64,000 nucleotides of DNA from Victivallales bacterium. GTDB taxonomy: Bacteria; Verrucomicrobiota; Lentisphaeria; Oligosphaerales; Oligosphaeraceae. The stretch covers positions 1-64,000 of the forward strand of contig JAFXUD010000057.1 in the NCBI GenBank assembly GCA_017535315.1. Reading direction: 5' to 3'. A model generated the notes under the pieces. The model was not told the DNA's origin, did not search any database, and worked only from the letters and a program-made list of their open reading frames with translations. Position numbers and translations under genes: made by a program. Positions 24,457-32,656 of this stretch are shown one piece after another; position 1 is the stretch's first letter; each line of letters opens with the position of its first letter.

Positions 24457-24644
24457 TGCTCTGTTTCCCAAGGGTAGGGTTACTGCAACATTTTTATTGT
24501 GTCTGCATGGACGTGGTTTTTTGTGGAGTATGTCTTTCGCAGGTTGCGCTCCCTACGGGTGCTTGCCAGCGGTTTATATGGTCGCGCATTCTGTGCGCTG
24601 CCGCCTCGCGGTTCGCAAAAACTACTTTCTTGGGGAACAAAGCA
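24457..24644 (-). mobile_element. MITE-like element, family 2, copy 2a (left of the Mrr-like gene)
   Basis: Read on the minus strand it starts TGCTTTGTTCCCCAAG, passes through a CGAACCGCGAGGCGG segment and ends in AATGTTGCAG...CTACCCTTGGGAAACAGAGCA. The ends are imperfect inverted repeats of each other and match the element at 25382-25524 in opposite orientation. The adjacent octamers (GTGTCTTA, TAGAGCAA) do not match, so no target duplication is visible. Spurious frames run through it into the nuclease gene. Confidence 0.7.
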
Positions 24645-24669
24645 TAGAGCAAATAAAGGAGATGTAATC

Positions 24670-25368
24670 ATGCAAACGCCTTTGGGAGAAGTACCAGACG
24701 ATGATGTGGCGGCACTTGAATATCGGCTATGGTGGTATCTGCGATATGGGAATCAGCCGACTGGCATTTTGCGCGAGACAGCCGTGGCGAAAATCGACTA
24801 TGGAGCACAGTATGAGCGTTTTGTCGGGCATCTTTTTGAGGAGAAAGGTTTTCGAGTGAGGTATAATGGATTACGCGAAGGAATGAATGACGGCGGTATC
24901 GACTTGATTGCAAGGGCTCCGCGCAAAATACGCCTTATCCAATGCAAACGCTGGAACAGGCCTGTGGATTGTGATACAATTTCACGATTGCACGGTGGTG
25001 TAGAGCGTTTCGCCTGGAATGAAAGGAAAGACAAGCCAGCGAAAAGTCGGACGCATATCCTTGGGGTACTTGTTACCAGTGGCGGTGTGGAGCCTGAGGC
25101 CAAGGAACTGGCGGAGCATCTAGGCATTTTTATGATGAAGAATCTGGTCTATCAGTCGTATCCTGCTGTCAAGGCGCAGGAGATAGTGGATGGGAAAGGA
25201 CGTTTCTTGCTACCTTTTAATTCGGGGTATGACAAGATGGAGTTTTGCATCTCCAAGGGAGGACGTTTTTTCGGCACTGTGCGGGAAGCCTTGATACATG
25301 GCTTCTACTATCCACCGTACCATCAGGAACTATTGGCAAAATTATACAGAAGGAAAAAACGGCTCTAA
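24670..25368 (+). CDS. Mrr-like restriction endonuclease domain protein
   Basis: 232 aa. The central PD-(D/E)xK nuclease domain of the Mrr type reads YERFVGHLFEEKGFRVRYNG, GGIDLIA (metal-binding Asp near residue 78) and IRLIQCKRW (QxK near residues 91-93), then THILGVLVTSGG. The C-terminal 80 residues are unassigned. Mrr-type enzymes cut modified DNA, so a defence role is likely. ATG 24670 has AAGGAG 8 bases upstream; the longer frame from 24499 is translated repeat element. No methyltransferase partner is present. It is bracketed by inverted copies of the family 2 element and lies next to the CRISPR array. Confidence 0.85.
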   Translation: MQTPLGEVPDDDVAALEYRLWWYLRYGNQPTGILRETAVAKIDYGAQYERFVGHLFEEKGFRVRYNGLREGMNDGGIDLIARAPRKIRLIQCKRWNRPVDCDTISRLHGGVERFAWNERKDKPAKSRTHILGVLVTSGGVEPEAKELAEHLGIFMMKNLVYQSYPAVKAQEIVDGKGRFLLPFNSGYDKMEFCISKGGRFFGTVREALIHGFYYPPYHQELLAKLYRRKKRL

Positions 25369-25381
25369 TACATTTTGGTAA

Positions 25382-25524
25382 TGCTATGTTCCCCATGAGG
25401 GTCGGTTTTTGAAGGCCGCGAAACGGCAACACATGGAGTGCGCAACCATACATCCCCACGCAAGTGCCCGCAAGGGCGCAACAAAAAAACGTTGCCGTTA
25501 CCTACCCTCATGAGAAACAGAGCG
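25382..25524 (+). mobile_element. 143-bp MITE-like element, family 2, copy 2b, with perfect 8-bp target duplication
   Basis: The element lies between two copies of TTTGGTAA (25374-25381 and 25525-25532), a perfect 8-bp target-site duplication. Termini TGCTATGTTCCCCATGAGGG and ACCCTCATGAGAAACAGAGC are about 20-bp inverted repeats with a few mismatches. The interior contains GGCCGCGAAACGGC and GCCCGCAAGGGCGCAAC hairpins followed by AAACGTTGCCGTTACC. It inserted five bases after the TAA of the Mrr-like gene. No coding capacity. Confidence 0.88.
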
Positions 25525-25580
25525 TTTGGTAAAAAGTTGTCTAAATTTGAACACAAAATCTTACAGGGGTAGGTAGTAAA

Positions 25581-25800
25581 AAGCCCCGTAGGGGCGGCAG
25601 AGAATAGACGTGGGCAAGCGTGGCCGCGCAGCGGCAAGCGCAGCCCACGGTCCGTGTCCCCAGAATTTTTCAAGGTGTGGCAGATGATTTCTGTCGCCCC
25701 TACGGGGCTTGAAAACACTGTTTTTCTCTCTTCCGTGGGCTACGCTCGCCCTTATAGGGCTTCGCTTGTCCACGTCTATACTCTTTCGCGGCTACGCCGC
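25581..25800 (+). repeat. pair of convergent hairpin-core modules
   Basis: A 130-bp palindromic unit 25581-25710 has 20-bp ends AAGCCCCGTAGGGGCGGCAG and the near-perfect inverse CTGTCGCCCCTACGGGGCTT. Inside is the core motif AGAATAGACGTGGGC...GCCCACGG. A second core in the reverse direction occupies 25732-25800, ending in the hairpin GCGGC-TAC-GCCGC. Both match the pattern GTA-loop hairpin, then ATAG, then CGTGGG seen at 13848, 15670, 18729, 30479 and 59898. From 25801 to 26069 I see only AT-rich sequence and a pyrimidine tract (25958-25981), no gene. Confidence 0.8.
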
Positions 25801-26069
25801 TTGTATGGTGAAGTGAAAAAGTGTGGACAAAGCAGATTTCCACCCTTGGAGGACAAAGAATTCACCCAAATGTATTAGAGGCGAAAAAAACAGAAAGGCT
25901 TACCAGATGGAATAAATGGTGCCTAGTACTTAATTGAATTAATTCGAATCACTACACCCTCCCCCTCCCCCTAACCACTATTCACTGCAATTGGTTTTGC
26001 CACTTGAAAAACGCTGTTAATGCATTATATTTACATATATGAGGTATTTGGGTTAAACAGGGACATAAT

Positions 26070-26849
26070 ATGCGGATTCTTTTCATAGGCGACATAGTTG
26101 GCAGTGGCGGACGCGAAGCGGTGAACCACTTTGTGCCTGAACTTCGAAAGGAGTACAACTGCGCATTCTGTGTGGCCAATGGAGAGAACATGGCCAATGG
26201 CAATGGCTTTGCGCGCAGCACACTGGATGAACTGAAGAAAAGCCAAGTGGATGTGTTCACTGGCGGGGACCATACCTGGGACCAGAAGGATTTTGAAAAG
26301 GAGATTCTGGATTTCCCCAATGTCCTGCGTCCTGCGAATGTCTCCGCGCAGCAGCCAGGTCGTGGATATGGCATCTTTGAGGCGGCAGACGGGACGAAGA
26401 TTGGCGTGGTCAATCTTCTTGGACGCACATTCATGCGCTTTGCCTGCGATTGCCCTTTTGCGGCAGCAGAGAGAATCGTGGAGGAGATTCATGCGGTCAC
26501 TCCCTTCATCATTGTGGATTTCCATGCAGAGGCTACCAGCGACAAGATATCGCTTGGGCGCTTCCTGGATGGCAAGGTGACTGCCGTGCTGGGTACGCAT
26601 ACCCATGTGCCGACGGCAGACGAGACCGTTTTCCCTGGCGGTACCGCTTTCCAATGCGATGTCGGAATGGTCGGCTCGCGGGATTCCGTGTTGGGCAGGG
26701 AGATTGAGCCGATTATCCAGCACTATCTGTCGGGGATGCCCTTCCGTTTTCCTGTAACCAATAAGAATGTGCGCCTCTGCGGGAGCGTCATCACGGTGGA
26801 TGCGGAAGGTCATGCCACTGCAATTGAAAGGGTGGTGAGAGACCTATAA
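26070..26849 (+). CDS. YmdB-family metallophosphoesterase (2',3'-cyclic nucleotide phosphodiesterase)
   Basis: 259 aa, the usual length for the TIGR00282/YmdB family. Metal-ligand motifs: ILFIGDIVGSGGREA (first Asp), CVANGENMANG (Asn/Glu), GGDHTWDQKD (His), IIVDFHAEATSDK (His) and VLGTHTHVPTADE (two His). Family members are dinuclear-metal phosphodiesterases linked to RNase Y and biofilm or sporulation control in Bacillus; the substrate here is unknown. The ATG has AGGGA upstream. It is the first gene of a co-directional cluster ending at 30435. Confidence 0.93.
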   Translation: MRILFIGDIVGSGGREAVNHFVPELRKEYNCAFCVANGENMANGNGFARSTLDELKKSQVDVFTGGDHTWDQKDFEKEILDFPNVLRPANVSAQQPGRGYGIFEAADGTKIGVVNLLGRTFMRFACDCPFAAAERIVEEIHAVTPFIIVDFHAEATSDKISLGRFLDGKVTAVLGTHTHVPTADETVFPGGTAFQCDVGMVGSRDSVLGREIEPIIQHYLSGMPFRFPVTNKNVRLCGSVITVDAEGHATAIERVVRDL

Positions 26850-26895
26850 TGCTCGCCTCCATTTTACGTTGAATTGAAATAAGGAGTGAAGATTC

Positions 26896-27441
26896 ATGCG
26901 CTGTCCAAAATGCTCGTCGAATGACGACAAGGTCATCGAGACAAGAATATCGAAAGAGGGAGATACCATCCGTCGGCGTCGCCAGTGCCTTCAGTGCGGT
27001 TTTCGCTTCACAACATACGAATCCATCATCCCTGCGGACATCTATGTGGTCAAGCGGGATGGGCGCCGCGAGGATTTCAAACAGGAGAAATTGCGGGATG
27101 GCATTCGCCTGGCCTGCTGGAAGCGCAACATCAGTCAGGAGCAGATTGAGAACATTGTTCGCGATATCTCGACCCAGTTGATGTCCCTGCCGCAGTCCGA
27201 GGTGGAATCGCAGTACATTGGCGAGCTGGTGATGCGGGCGTTGCGCAACATCGACGAGGTGGCGTATGTCCGCTTCGCCTCTGTCTATCGCCATTTTAAA
27301 GATGTGGAGGCCTTCATTGACGAAATCAACAAGATGCCTGCAAAGGACTCGGATGTGGGAAAAGCGGAGGGCGTTGATGCTTCGGGTGAAGGTGGAAACG
27401 GCAAAGGCGAGGCTGAAAAAGCCGTGGAGAATGACCATTGA
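26896..27441 (+). CDS. nrdR: transcriptional repressor NrdR
   Basis: Represses ribonucleotide reductase genes when dATP/ATP is bound. The N-terminal zinc ribbon MRCPKCSSNDDKVIETR...CLQCGFRFTTYE has the CxxC...CxxC pattern, and the ATP-cone spans about residues 47-140 (VVKRDGRREDFKQEKLRDGI ... VAYVRFASVYRHF). The C-terminal tail is Lys/Glu/Gly-rich and gives 181 aa against the usual 150-160. Good Shine-Dalgarno AAGGAG. No NrdR-box pair was recognised in this window. Its stop overlaps the start of another ATP-cone gene. Confidence 0.96.
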   Translation: MRCPKCSSNDDKVIETRISKEGDTIRRRRQCLQCGFRFTTYESIIPADIYVVKRDGRREDFKQEKLRDGIRLACWKRNISQEQIENIVRDISTQLMSLPQSEVESQYIGELVMRALRNIDEVAYVRFASVYRHFKDVEAFIDEINKMPAKDSDVGKAEGVDASGEGGNGKGEAEKAVENDH

Positions 27442-28385
27442 TTCACATTGCGACATATAAGTTGCAGATAGCCGACGAGAATGGCTCGCCTGTGGAACTG
27501 GATATCGGAGGTCTGGAGCGCCAGATCGCGGAGGCGTTTCGCAAGCAGGGTTTTCAGGATGTCTGGATGGCGGAGGAGCTTTCCCTTATGCTGGTGGAAA
27601 AGCTCAACGGTGCAGATGCCAACCTTTTGAGCCGCAGTGAAGTGGATGCCCTGGTTACCTCCATGCTGACGGCCTCGGGCTATGCGGATGTGGCGCGGGA
27701 ATATCAGGCTGTTCGCGGTTTCATGCCGTTTGAGGAAGAGCGCAGGGAGATGAAGCCTTGGCGAAGTATCCTTGAAAGCACCCTGCGCAGGACACTTCCA
27801 ATCACGGAAATGCAATTGGCGAAGGTTTCTGCCAGATGTGCCAGTGTGCTGGAAAAGGCTGCTCTGGAACTGACTTCGGAGAAGTTTCTCACCTCTCTGG
27901 CGATACATCTGCTGGTCAACAACTCCGAAGGGGAGTTGGGAGAACGCTCACGTGATGACAGAAGGCCTTGGCAGGAGCGCCTGGGCGATCTTTCCCGCAG
28001 AAAACTGGAGCAGGCCATCCTGCGGCCCTTACCTGTCTCGCAGATTTTTCCCCGTGCGCGCATTGCGGTGAAGATGTCGGCCATAGGGGATGAGCAGACT
28101 GGCAACTGGGTTTCTGTGTTCAGTGTTTGTAGTGTCCTGAACGAACTGGCACCCTGCATCGTGGAGATGCTGAAAGCCTGGCGCAGAGAACTTGCGGAAA
28201 AGCATCCAATGCAGGCGGATTCACCTTCCCATATACTGTTTAGTGATTTCACGGAGTATCTGGGACGCGAGCCGAATATGTGGCGCAAGCGGGACCGTCA
28301 GGAAATACGGGACACTGTCGAGAGGATCATGGAGGAGACGGTGATTGCCAAGGTGGATTTCCCTGTTGTTCTGAGCATAAAATAG
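27438..28385 (+). CDS. ATP-cone domain protein of unknown function
   Basis: 315 aa if started at TTG 27438, which overlaps the nrdR stop (TTGA) and has GGAG 8 bases upstream; no nearby in-frame ATG gives a complete domain. Residues 1-95 look like an ATP-cone (VELDIGGLERQIAEAFRKQG; LLSRSEVDALVTSMLTASGY; AREYQAVRG). The remaining 220 residues match nothing I know and contain no zinc ribbon or reductase motifs. Coupling to nrdR suggests a role in nucleotide-dependent regulation, possibly as an NrdR partner; that is inference. Confidence 0.65.
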   Translation: MIHIATYKLQIADENGSPVELDIGGLERQIAEAFRKQGFQDVWMAEELSLMLVEKLNGADANLLSRSEVDALVTSMLTASGYADVAREYQAVRGFMPFEEERREMKPWRSILESTLRRTLPITEMQLAKVSARCASVLEKAALELTSEKFLTSLAIHLLVNNSEGELGERSRDDRRPWQERLGDLSRRKLEQAILRPLPVSQIFPRARIAVKMSAIGDEQTGNWVSVFSVCSVLNELAPCIVEMLKAWRRELAEKHPMQADSPSHILFSDFTEYLGREPNMWRKRDRQEIRDTVERIMEETVIAKVDFPVVLSIK

Positions 28386-28411
28386 AGTTGAAAGCCTCGG
28401 AATAGCTTTTT

Positions 28412-29680
28412 ATGGAAGAAGAATCTGTCATCAAAAAGCATGTGACCTTTGCGACGTGGATAGTTCTGCTGTCCATGGTGCTTTTTGCAACCACTTCGAA
28501 TGTGGTTTTTGGCTCCCTGGGACGTGTCAGCGAGAGTTTCAAGGTGCCTTCAGAGTTGTTTTCCGTGACGGTATCCGTGCAGTTTCTGGGCTTCTTCGTG
28601 ACCTGCCTGTTTCTGGGTATCCTTTCGGACCGCTTTGGCAAGAAACGGATGCTGATAGGTGCTTGCATCTCCGCATGTCTTGGGGCGCTTGGGTGGACAT
28701 TGGCGCCAGGTTTGGTGGAACCGCTTCGCAAGCTGCTGGAAAACTGCGGCACGGATTGCAGCCGTGAGATGCTGGCGGTGATTTCAGTCAGCGTCGGGGC
28801 TCTGTTGCTTGGCGCGGGTGGCGGCGTGATGGAAAGCATGGGGGCGGCGATACTGACGGACTTGCATCCAGATCGCAGCAAATACTACATGAATGTCTCA
28901 CAGGTCGCCTATTGCGTAGGGGCGATTCTACCCACGGTCGCCATCGGCAAACTCTATCCAATGGGAGTCTCGTGGAAATGGGCCTTTGGCGTGACCAGCG
29001 CGGGATCTTTGGTTATGGCGTTGCTTTGCCTTCCGCTCTGCCTCCCGAAGATGAGCCAGGGGCGGGCGGGACATGGTGACTTCAAGAGCACGCTTCGCGT
29101 GATACCGTCGGTGGCGGTGCCCAGCATCTGCTGCTTCTGTTATGTCTTTCCCGAAATGGCGACGGCCACATTCCTCGGCATCTACCTGAAAAACCACCTT
29201 CACGCTCCCGAGTCGATGTCCATCTACTGTCTGCCGATGTTCTGGACGGCAGTCGTTGTCGGGCGGATGGTCTGCGCCTATCTTCCGCAGAAGCAGCGCT
29301 ATGAGTATGTCATCAGCGCCTTTATGCTGATGGCAGGCATCATTGCCGCATCGCAGTTGTGGGTCAGCACCTGGCAGGTGAGCATGGTTTTGTTTGTGCT
29401 GATAGGCCTCGCCTTCTCGGGTACCTGGCCGATGATCGTCAGCCTCGCCTCCACGCGGAACCTGGAGGACAGCGGGACGGCAGCGGGCATTACCATCAGC
29501 ACAGGTTCCCTGGGGTGCATTTTGAACCCGATTGTGCTGGGGCCACTTTTCCACAACGGCAACATTGAGGCTGTTTTCTGCATTCTTTCGGGTGTACTCC
29601 TGTTCGGGGCGTTTCTTATGTTCATCTCCAGCTTCTGGTACAATTCTCCAGAAAAAGGAATCAAGGAGACGAAAGCATGA
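28412..29680 (+). CDS. major facilitator superfamily transporter
   Basis: 422 aa with about 12 hydrophobic helices. The cytoplasmic loop between helices 2 and 3 has GILSDRFGKKRMLIGACIS, the MFS signature. A hydrophilic insertion (EPLRKLLENCGTDCSREM) lies between helices 3 and 4. GGGVMESMGAAILTDLHPDR resembles sugar-type MFS carriers of the FucP/GlcP kind, but the substrate is not determinable. The start is weakly supported because no strong Shine-Dalgarno is present. The stop overlaps the next gene by 4 bases (ATGA). Confidence 0.9.
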   Translation: MEEESVIKKHVTFATWIVLLSMVLFATTSNVVFGSLGRVSESFKVPSELFSVTVSVQFLGFFVTCLFLGILSDRFGKKRMLIGACISACLGALGWTLAPGLVEPLRKLLENCGTDCSREMLAVISVSVGALLLGAGGGVMESMGAAILTDLHPDRSKYYMNVSQVAYCVGAILPTVAIGKLYPMGVSWKWAFGVTSAGSLVMALLCLPLCLPKMSQGRAGHGDFKSTLRVIPSVAVPSICCFCYVFPEMATATFLGIYLKNHLHAPESMSIYCLPMFWTAVVVGRMVCAYLPQKQRYEYVISAFMLMAGIIAASQLWVSTWQVSMVLFVLIGLAFSGTWPMIVSLASTRNLEDSGTAAGITISTGSLGCILNPIVLGPLFHNGNIEAVFCILSGVLLFGAFLMFISSFWYNSPEKGIKETKA

Positions 29681-30435
29681 TGAAGCTGAACGAACTCTGT
29701 AACTGGTTGCAAGACATCTTTGCGGATTACTCCTGCGAGGACTATTCCAACAACGGCTTGCAGGTGGAAGGGGCCTCCGACGTGCGGAAGGTCGCCTTCG
29801 CCGTCGATGCCTGTCTGGATACCATTGTCAAGGCGGGGATTCAGGGAGCGGACATGCTGGTTGTCCATCACGGTTTGAGCTGGGGGGACGGCTTCAAACG
29901 CCTGACTGGCGTGGATGCGGCTCGTTTTCGTGCGCTTTTTGCCTCCAATCTTTCCCTTTTTGCCATGCATTTGCCTCTGGATGCTCACAAGGAGATAGGC
30001 AACAATGCAGTCCTGGCGCAGAGGATGGGGTGCAAGGTGACCAGGACATTCTGCAAATGCCGTGGGGTGGAGATAGGCACTATTTGCAAGTTTGAAGCTC
30101 CTGTTTCGTTGACCGAACTTTTGAGCAAGGCGCGATGGCAGATTTCATCCACTGCAAAATTGACAGACAACTCACAGGGCGTTGCCAACGGGGTTGCATT
30201 TGTCTCTGGCGGCGGTGACTTTGCCATTGAGATGTGCAAGGAAGCTGGTGCGGACTGCCTTGTGACTGGCGAATTCATGCACCAGCGGTGGCATGCGGCC
30301 CATGAACTGGGCGTCTCCGTCATCAGTGCGGGCCATTATGACACCGAAAATACGGGCGTTAGAGCGCTGATGGCCAAGGTCAAGGCAGAGCTTCCGTTGG
30401 AGACTGCCTTCATTGAGGCTCCGACTGGCCTCTAG
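29677..30435 (+). CDS. Nif3-like dinuclear metal centre protein
   Basis: 252 aa, Nif3/DUF34 family (YbgI type). Metal-binding residues are visible in MLVVHHGLSWGD (His pair), FAMHLPLDAHKEIGNN (His/Asp) and the C-terminal ISAGHYDTEN (His/Glu). The SNNGLQVEG segment is near the N-terminus. The family forms toroidal hexamers; proposed roles include GTP cyclohydrolase-like or metal-handling activity, so function is uncertain. It is translationally coupled to the MFS gene, with AAGGAG 6-8 bases upstream of ATG 29677. Confidence 0.93.
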   Translation: MMKLNELCNWLQDIFADYSCEDYSNNGLQVEGASDVRKVAFAVDACLDTIVKAGIQGADMLVVHHGLSWGDGFKRLTGVDAARFRALFASNLSLFAMHLPLDAHKEIGNNAVLAQRMGCKVTRTFCKCRGVEIGTICKFEAPVSLTELLSKARWQISSTAKLTDNSQGVANGVAFVSGGGDFAIEMCKEAGADCLVTGEFMHQRWHAAHELGVSVISAGHYDTENTGVRALMAKVKAELPLETAFIEAPTGL

Positions 30436-30478
30436 CTATTCCTGTTGTGATGGGAGTGGTTAGTGGTTAGAAGAAAAG

Positions 30479-30652
30479 TGCCGTAGGCACGGAGGAATAT
30501 AGTCGTGGGTAGTAATACTCCTAACTTCAAAGGAACAGAAGGGACAGGAGCGACGGGAGGGACGGGAGCGACAGCAAAATGGCGCTAATTTTTTGTCCCT
30601 CCCGTCCCTCCTGTCCCTCCCGTCCCTTTAGGTGTTAATTCAGGAGTATTAC
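30479..30652 (+). repeat. hairpin-core module followed by a 141-bp palindromic element
   Basis: GTGCC-GTA-GGCAC (30479-30491) followed by AATATAG and TCGTGGGT is a truncated copy of the hairpin core. It runs directly into an element with ends GTAATACTCCTAA (30512-30524) and TTCAGGAGTATTAC (30639-30652) and a purine arm pairing with a pyrimidine arm (GGGACAGGAGCGACGGGAGG with CCTCCCGTCCC). Its interior resembles the 158-bp elements at 23455 and 23684, but the ends differ. The flanking octamers do not match. A GTGGTTA heptamer pair lies just upstream (30456-30469). Confidence 0.7.
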
Positions 30653-30716
30653 CGCAAGCGCCCCCCAAGGGGCAGGCGTAACAAAGAATTGGTGAGTTTT
30701 TTTGGGGAGGTTTGTG

Positions 30717-32042
30717 ATGAAAAAAGTGTTGAATCTGGCATTGTTGTTTCTTTGCATGGGTGTTTTGGCACAGGATGCAGCTTTGAAGGCACGCATAGAG
30801 GTGCTTCAGGCGAAGGCTGCAACCTATATGTTCTCGAAGCAGATGGAGAATGGTGCCTGGGGTGTTTCCATGCCTGGTGGCGGATTCCGTGGCGGCAGAG
30901 GAGGCGGCGCACCTGGTGTAGGGGGTGAAGGCAATCCCCCTGGACGCCCTGGCTTCGGTGACGGCAAAGGACCTGGTGGTTTTGGTGGACGCCCTGGCTT
31001 CGGTGACGGCAAAGGACCTGGTGGTTTTGGTGGACGTCCTGGCGGCTGGAAGCCAGGCATGGCGATGGCGAACCCTGCCATCACCTCGCTTGCCATTATC
31101 GGCCTGATGGACACGACGGCAGGCAAGACGGCAGAAGGAAAGGCGAAGCTGGACAAGGCGCTGGACTATGTGGTTTCCTGCAAACAGGCTGACAGGACCA
31201 TCATGGAGCCGAGGGACAGGCGCACTTATCCCGTCTATTCCACCTCGATTTGCCTGCTTGCGCTGGCTAAGGCGAATCGTCCGCAGGATATGTCGGTGAT
31301 TCGCGCCGCGCGCGACTATCTTTTGAGCGTTGATCCCACCCCAGAGGACAGCGATGTTGAGAATCCTCCTTCCGCAGGTTTTGGCTACGGAAAGCGTCAG
31401 CGCGCCGACTTGAACAACACCGCTTGGGTGCTGGAGGCACTTGCCGCGACGGACCACCTAGACAGGGAACCCTTCTCCAAAGACCCCGAAAAGGCGAAGA
31501 AGGCGGAAATTGCCTGGGACAAGGCACTTGCCTTCATCACCTCCTGCCAGAACCTGGCTGAAACCAACCAGAGCGCATGGGTGAAATCTGCCCCCGCCGA
31601 GGACAAGGGCGGCTTCATTTACTGCCCAGAAGATGCCTTGCGCGAAAATGCGGACGCGCAGATGCTCCGCTCCTATGGCAGTATGACCTATTCGGGATTG
31701 AAGAGCCTCATCTATGCACGCGTGAAGCCCGATGATGTCCGCGTGGTGAATGCTAAGGAGTGGATCAAGCGCTACTACACGCTGGAGGAGAACCCTGGCG
31801 TCGGGCAGGCAGGCTACTACTACTATCTGCACACTTTCGGCAAGTGTCTGGGCGTCCTGAAGATGGACACCATCGTGGATGCGAAGGGCAACAGCCATGA
31901 CTGGCGCGCGGAACTCGTCGAGGCTGCCGAAAAACGTCAGGCTCCCGATGGCTCCTGGACCAATGACAAGAGCGGTCGCTGGTGGGAGAACATGACAGAA
32001 CTGGCTACCAGCTACGTGCTCATGGCACTTGGAAATATATAA
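30717..32042 (+). CDS. secreted prenyltransferase/squalene-cyclase-fold protein with Gly-rich repeat
   Basis: 441 aa from ATG 30717 (GGGGAGG 6 bases upstream) with signal peptide KKVLNLALLFLCMGVLAQ. Residues of about 45-110 are Gly/Pro-rich and include an exact 15-residue repeat (GRPGFGDGKGPGGFG, twice). The rest looks like (alpha/alpha)6 terpenoid-cyclase/prenyltransferase repeats: KQMENGAWG, ITSLAIIGLM, TAWVLEALAA, YGSMTYSGLKSLIYA and KRQAPDGSWTNDKSGRWWENM. Such proteins in PVC bacteria are mostly uncharacterised and not known to be enzymes. The TAA stop lies at the start of the hairpin at 32041. Confidence 0.8.
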   Translation: MKKVLNLALLFLCMGVLAQDAALKARIEVLQAKAATYMFSKQMENGAWGVSMPGGGFRGGRGGGAPGVGGEGNPPGRPGFGDGKGPGGFGGRPGFGDGKGPGGFGGRPGGWKPGMAMANPAITSLAIIGLMDTTAGKTAEGKAKLDKALDYVVSCKQADRTIMEPRDRRTYPVYSTSICLLALAKANRPQDMSVIRAARDYLLSVDPTPEDSDVENPPSAGFGYGKRQRADLNNTAWVLEALAATDHLDREPFSKDPEKAKKAEIAWDKALAFITSCQNLAETNQSAWVKSAPAEDKGGFIYCPEDALRENADAQMLRSYGSMTYSGLKSLIYARVKPDDVRVVNAKEWIKRYYTLEENPGVGQAGYYYYLHTFGKCLGVLKMDTIVDAKGNSHDWRAELVEAAEKRQAPDGSWTNDKSGRWWENMTELATSYVLMALGNI

Positions 32043-32087
32043 TTAGCAATTAGCAATTGACAAATCGAGAATTGCTAATTGCTAATT
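32041..32087 (+). terminator. AT-rich perfect hairpin after the cyclase-fold gene
   Basis: AATTAGCAATTAGCAATT (32041-32058) and AATTGCTAATTGCTAATT (32070-32087) are perfect inverses over 18 bp with an 11-base loop. Each arm is itself two TTAGCAA heptamers. The preceding CDS ends on the first bases (TAA 32040-32042). It could end transcription despite lacking G/C and a poly-T tail. Confidence 0.55.
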
Positions 32088-32121
32088 TGTGACATAGGGG
32101 TATTATTTTGTAACTAGCGGA

Positions 32122-32151
32122 TTGACTAACGCCAAAAGCGAGTTATATTAT
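32122..32151 (+). promoter_or_regulatory. candidate sigma-70 promoter for rplU
   Basis: TTGACT (32122-32127) and TATTAT (32146-32151) are separated by 18 bases, giving a good -35/-10 pair. The predicted leader is about 85-90 bases and contains the imperfect hairpin GGCCGTC...GGCGGTC (32180-32215), which may be an L21-type leader structure. Not verified beyond motif matching. Confidence 0.55.
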
Positions 32152-32245
32152 ACTTTCACTTTTTCACAGCAGATAGCTTGGCCGTCTAGCGTTTCGCAAG
32201 GACGCCTGGCGGTCGAAGTTTGTTTTATTAGGAGTTTAAACAAGC

Positions 32246-32560
32246 ATGTACGCACTCATCAAGACCAGTGGTAAGCAGTACAAGGTCGAGGTCGGAACCG
32301 TCCTGGAGCTCGATCGCGTTGCTGCTGAAGTCGGCTCCACGATTGAACTGAACGAAAACGTCCTCATGATTGGAGACGGGGACAAGGTGACGATTGGCAC
32401 GCCTCTCGTGGCGGGCGCCTCTGTGACCCTGGAGGTCAAGGAGCATACGCGCGGCCCGAAGCTCATTGTCTTCAAGATGAAGCGCCGCAAACGCTACCGC
32501 GTTAAGAAAGGCCATCGCCAGGAGCTTACCAAAGTCGAAGTCAAGGACATCAAGTTCTAA
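32246..32560 (+). CDS. rplU: 50S ribosomal protein L21
   Basis: 104 aa, typical length. Family features: MYALIKTSGKQYKVEVGTVL, then VLMIGDGDKVTIGTPLVAGA and the basic IVFKMKRRKRYRVKKGHRQ segment that contacts 23S rRNA. A good promoter and leader lie upstream. Unusually, rpmA (L27), which commonly follows rplU, is absent here; the next gene is tyrS. Confidence 0.98.
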   Translation: MYALIKTSGKQYKVEVGTVLELDRVAAEVGSTIELNENVLMIGDGDKVTIGTPLVAGASVTLEVKEHTRGPKLIVFKMKRRKRYRVKKGHRQELTKVEVKDIKF

Positions 32561-32656
32561 GGTAAAATTGGTCTTTGGTACCGTGTATATGCGCGAGGCC
32601 GACGGAATCCAACCGTTGTCTGTCGCGCATTTTTTTTTGTTTTAGAGGTTTGAACA

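Noticed and set aside
24425-24667. Short frames and an N-terminal extension of the Mrr-like protein
   Set aside because: This sequence is the family 2 repeat element; the nuclease has a good Shine-Dalgarno and ATG at 24670.
30504-30660. Target-site duplication around the 141-bp palindrome
   Set aside because: Flanks CGTGGGTA and CGCAAGCG share only scattered bases; no duplication is supported.
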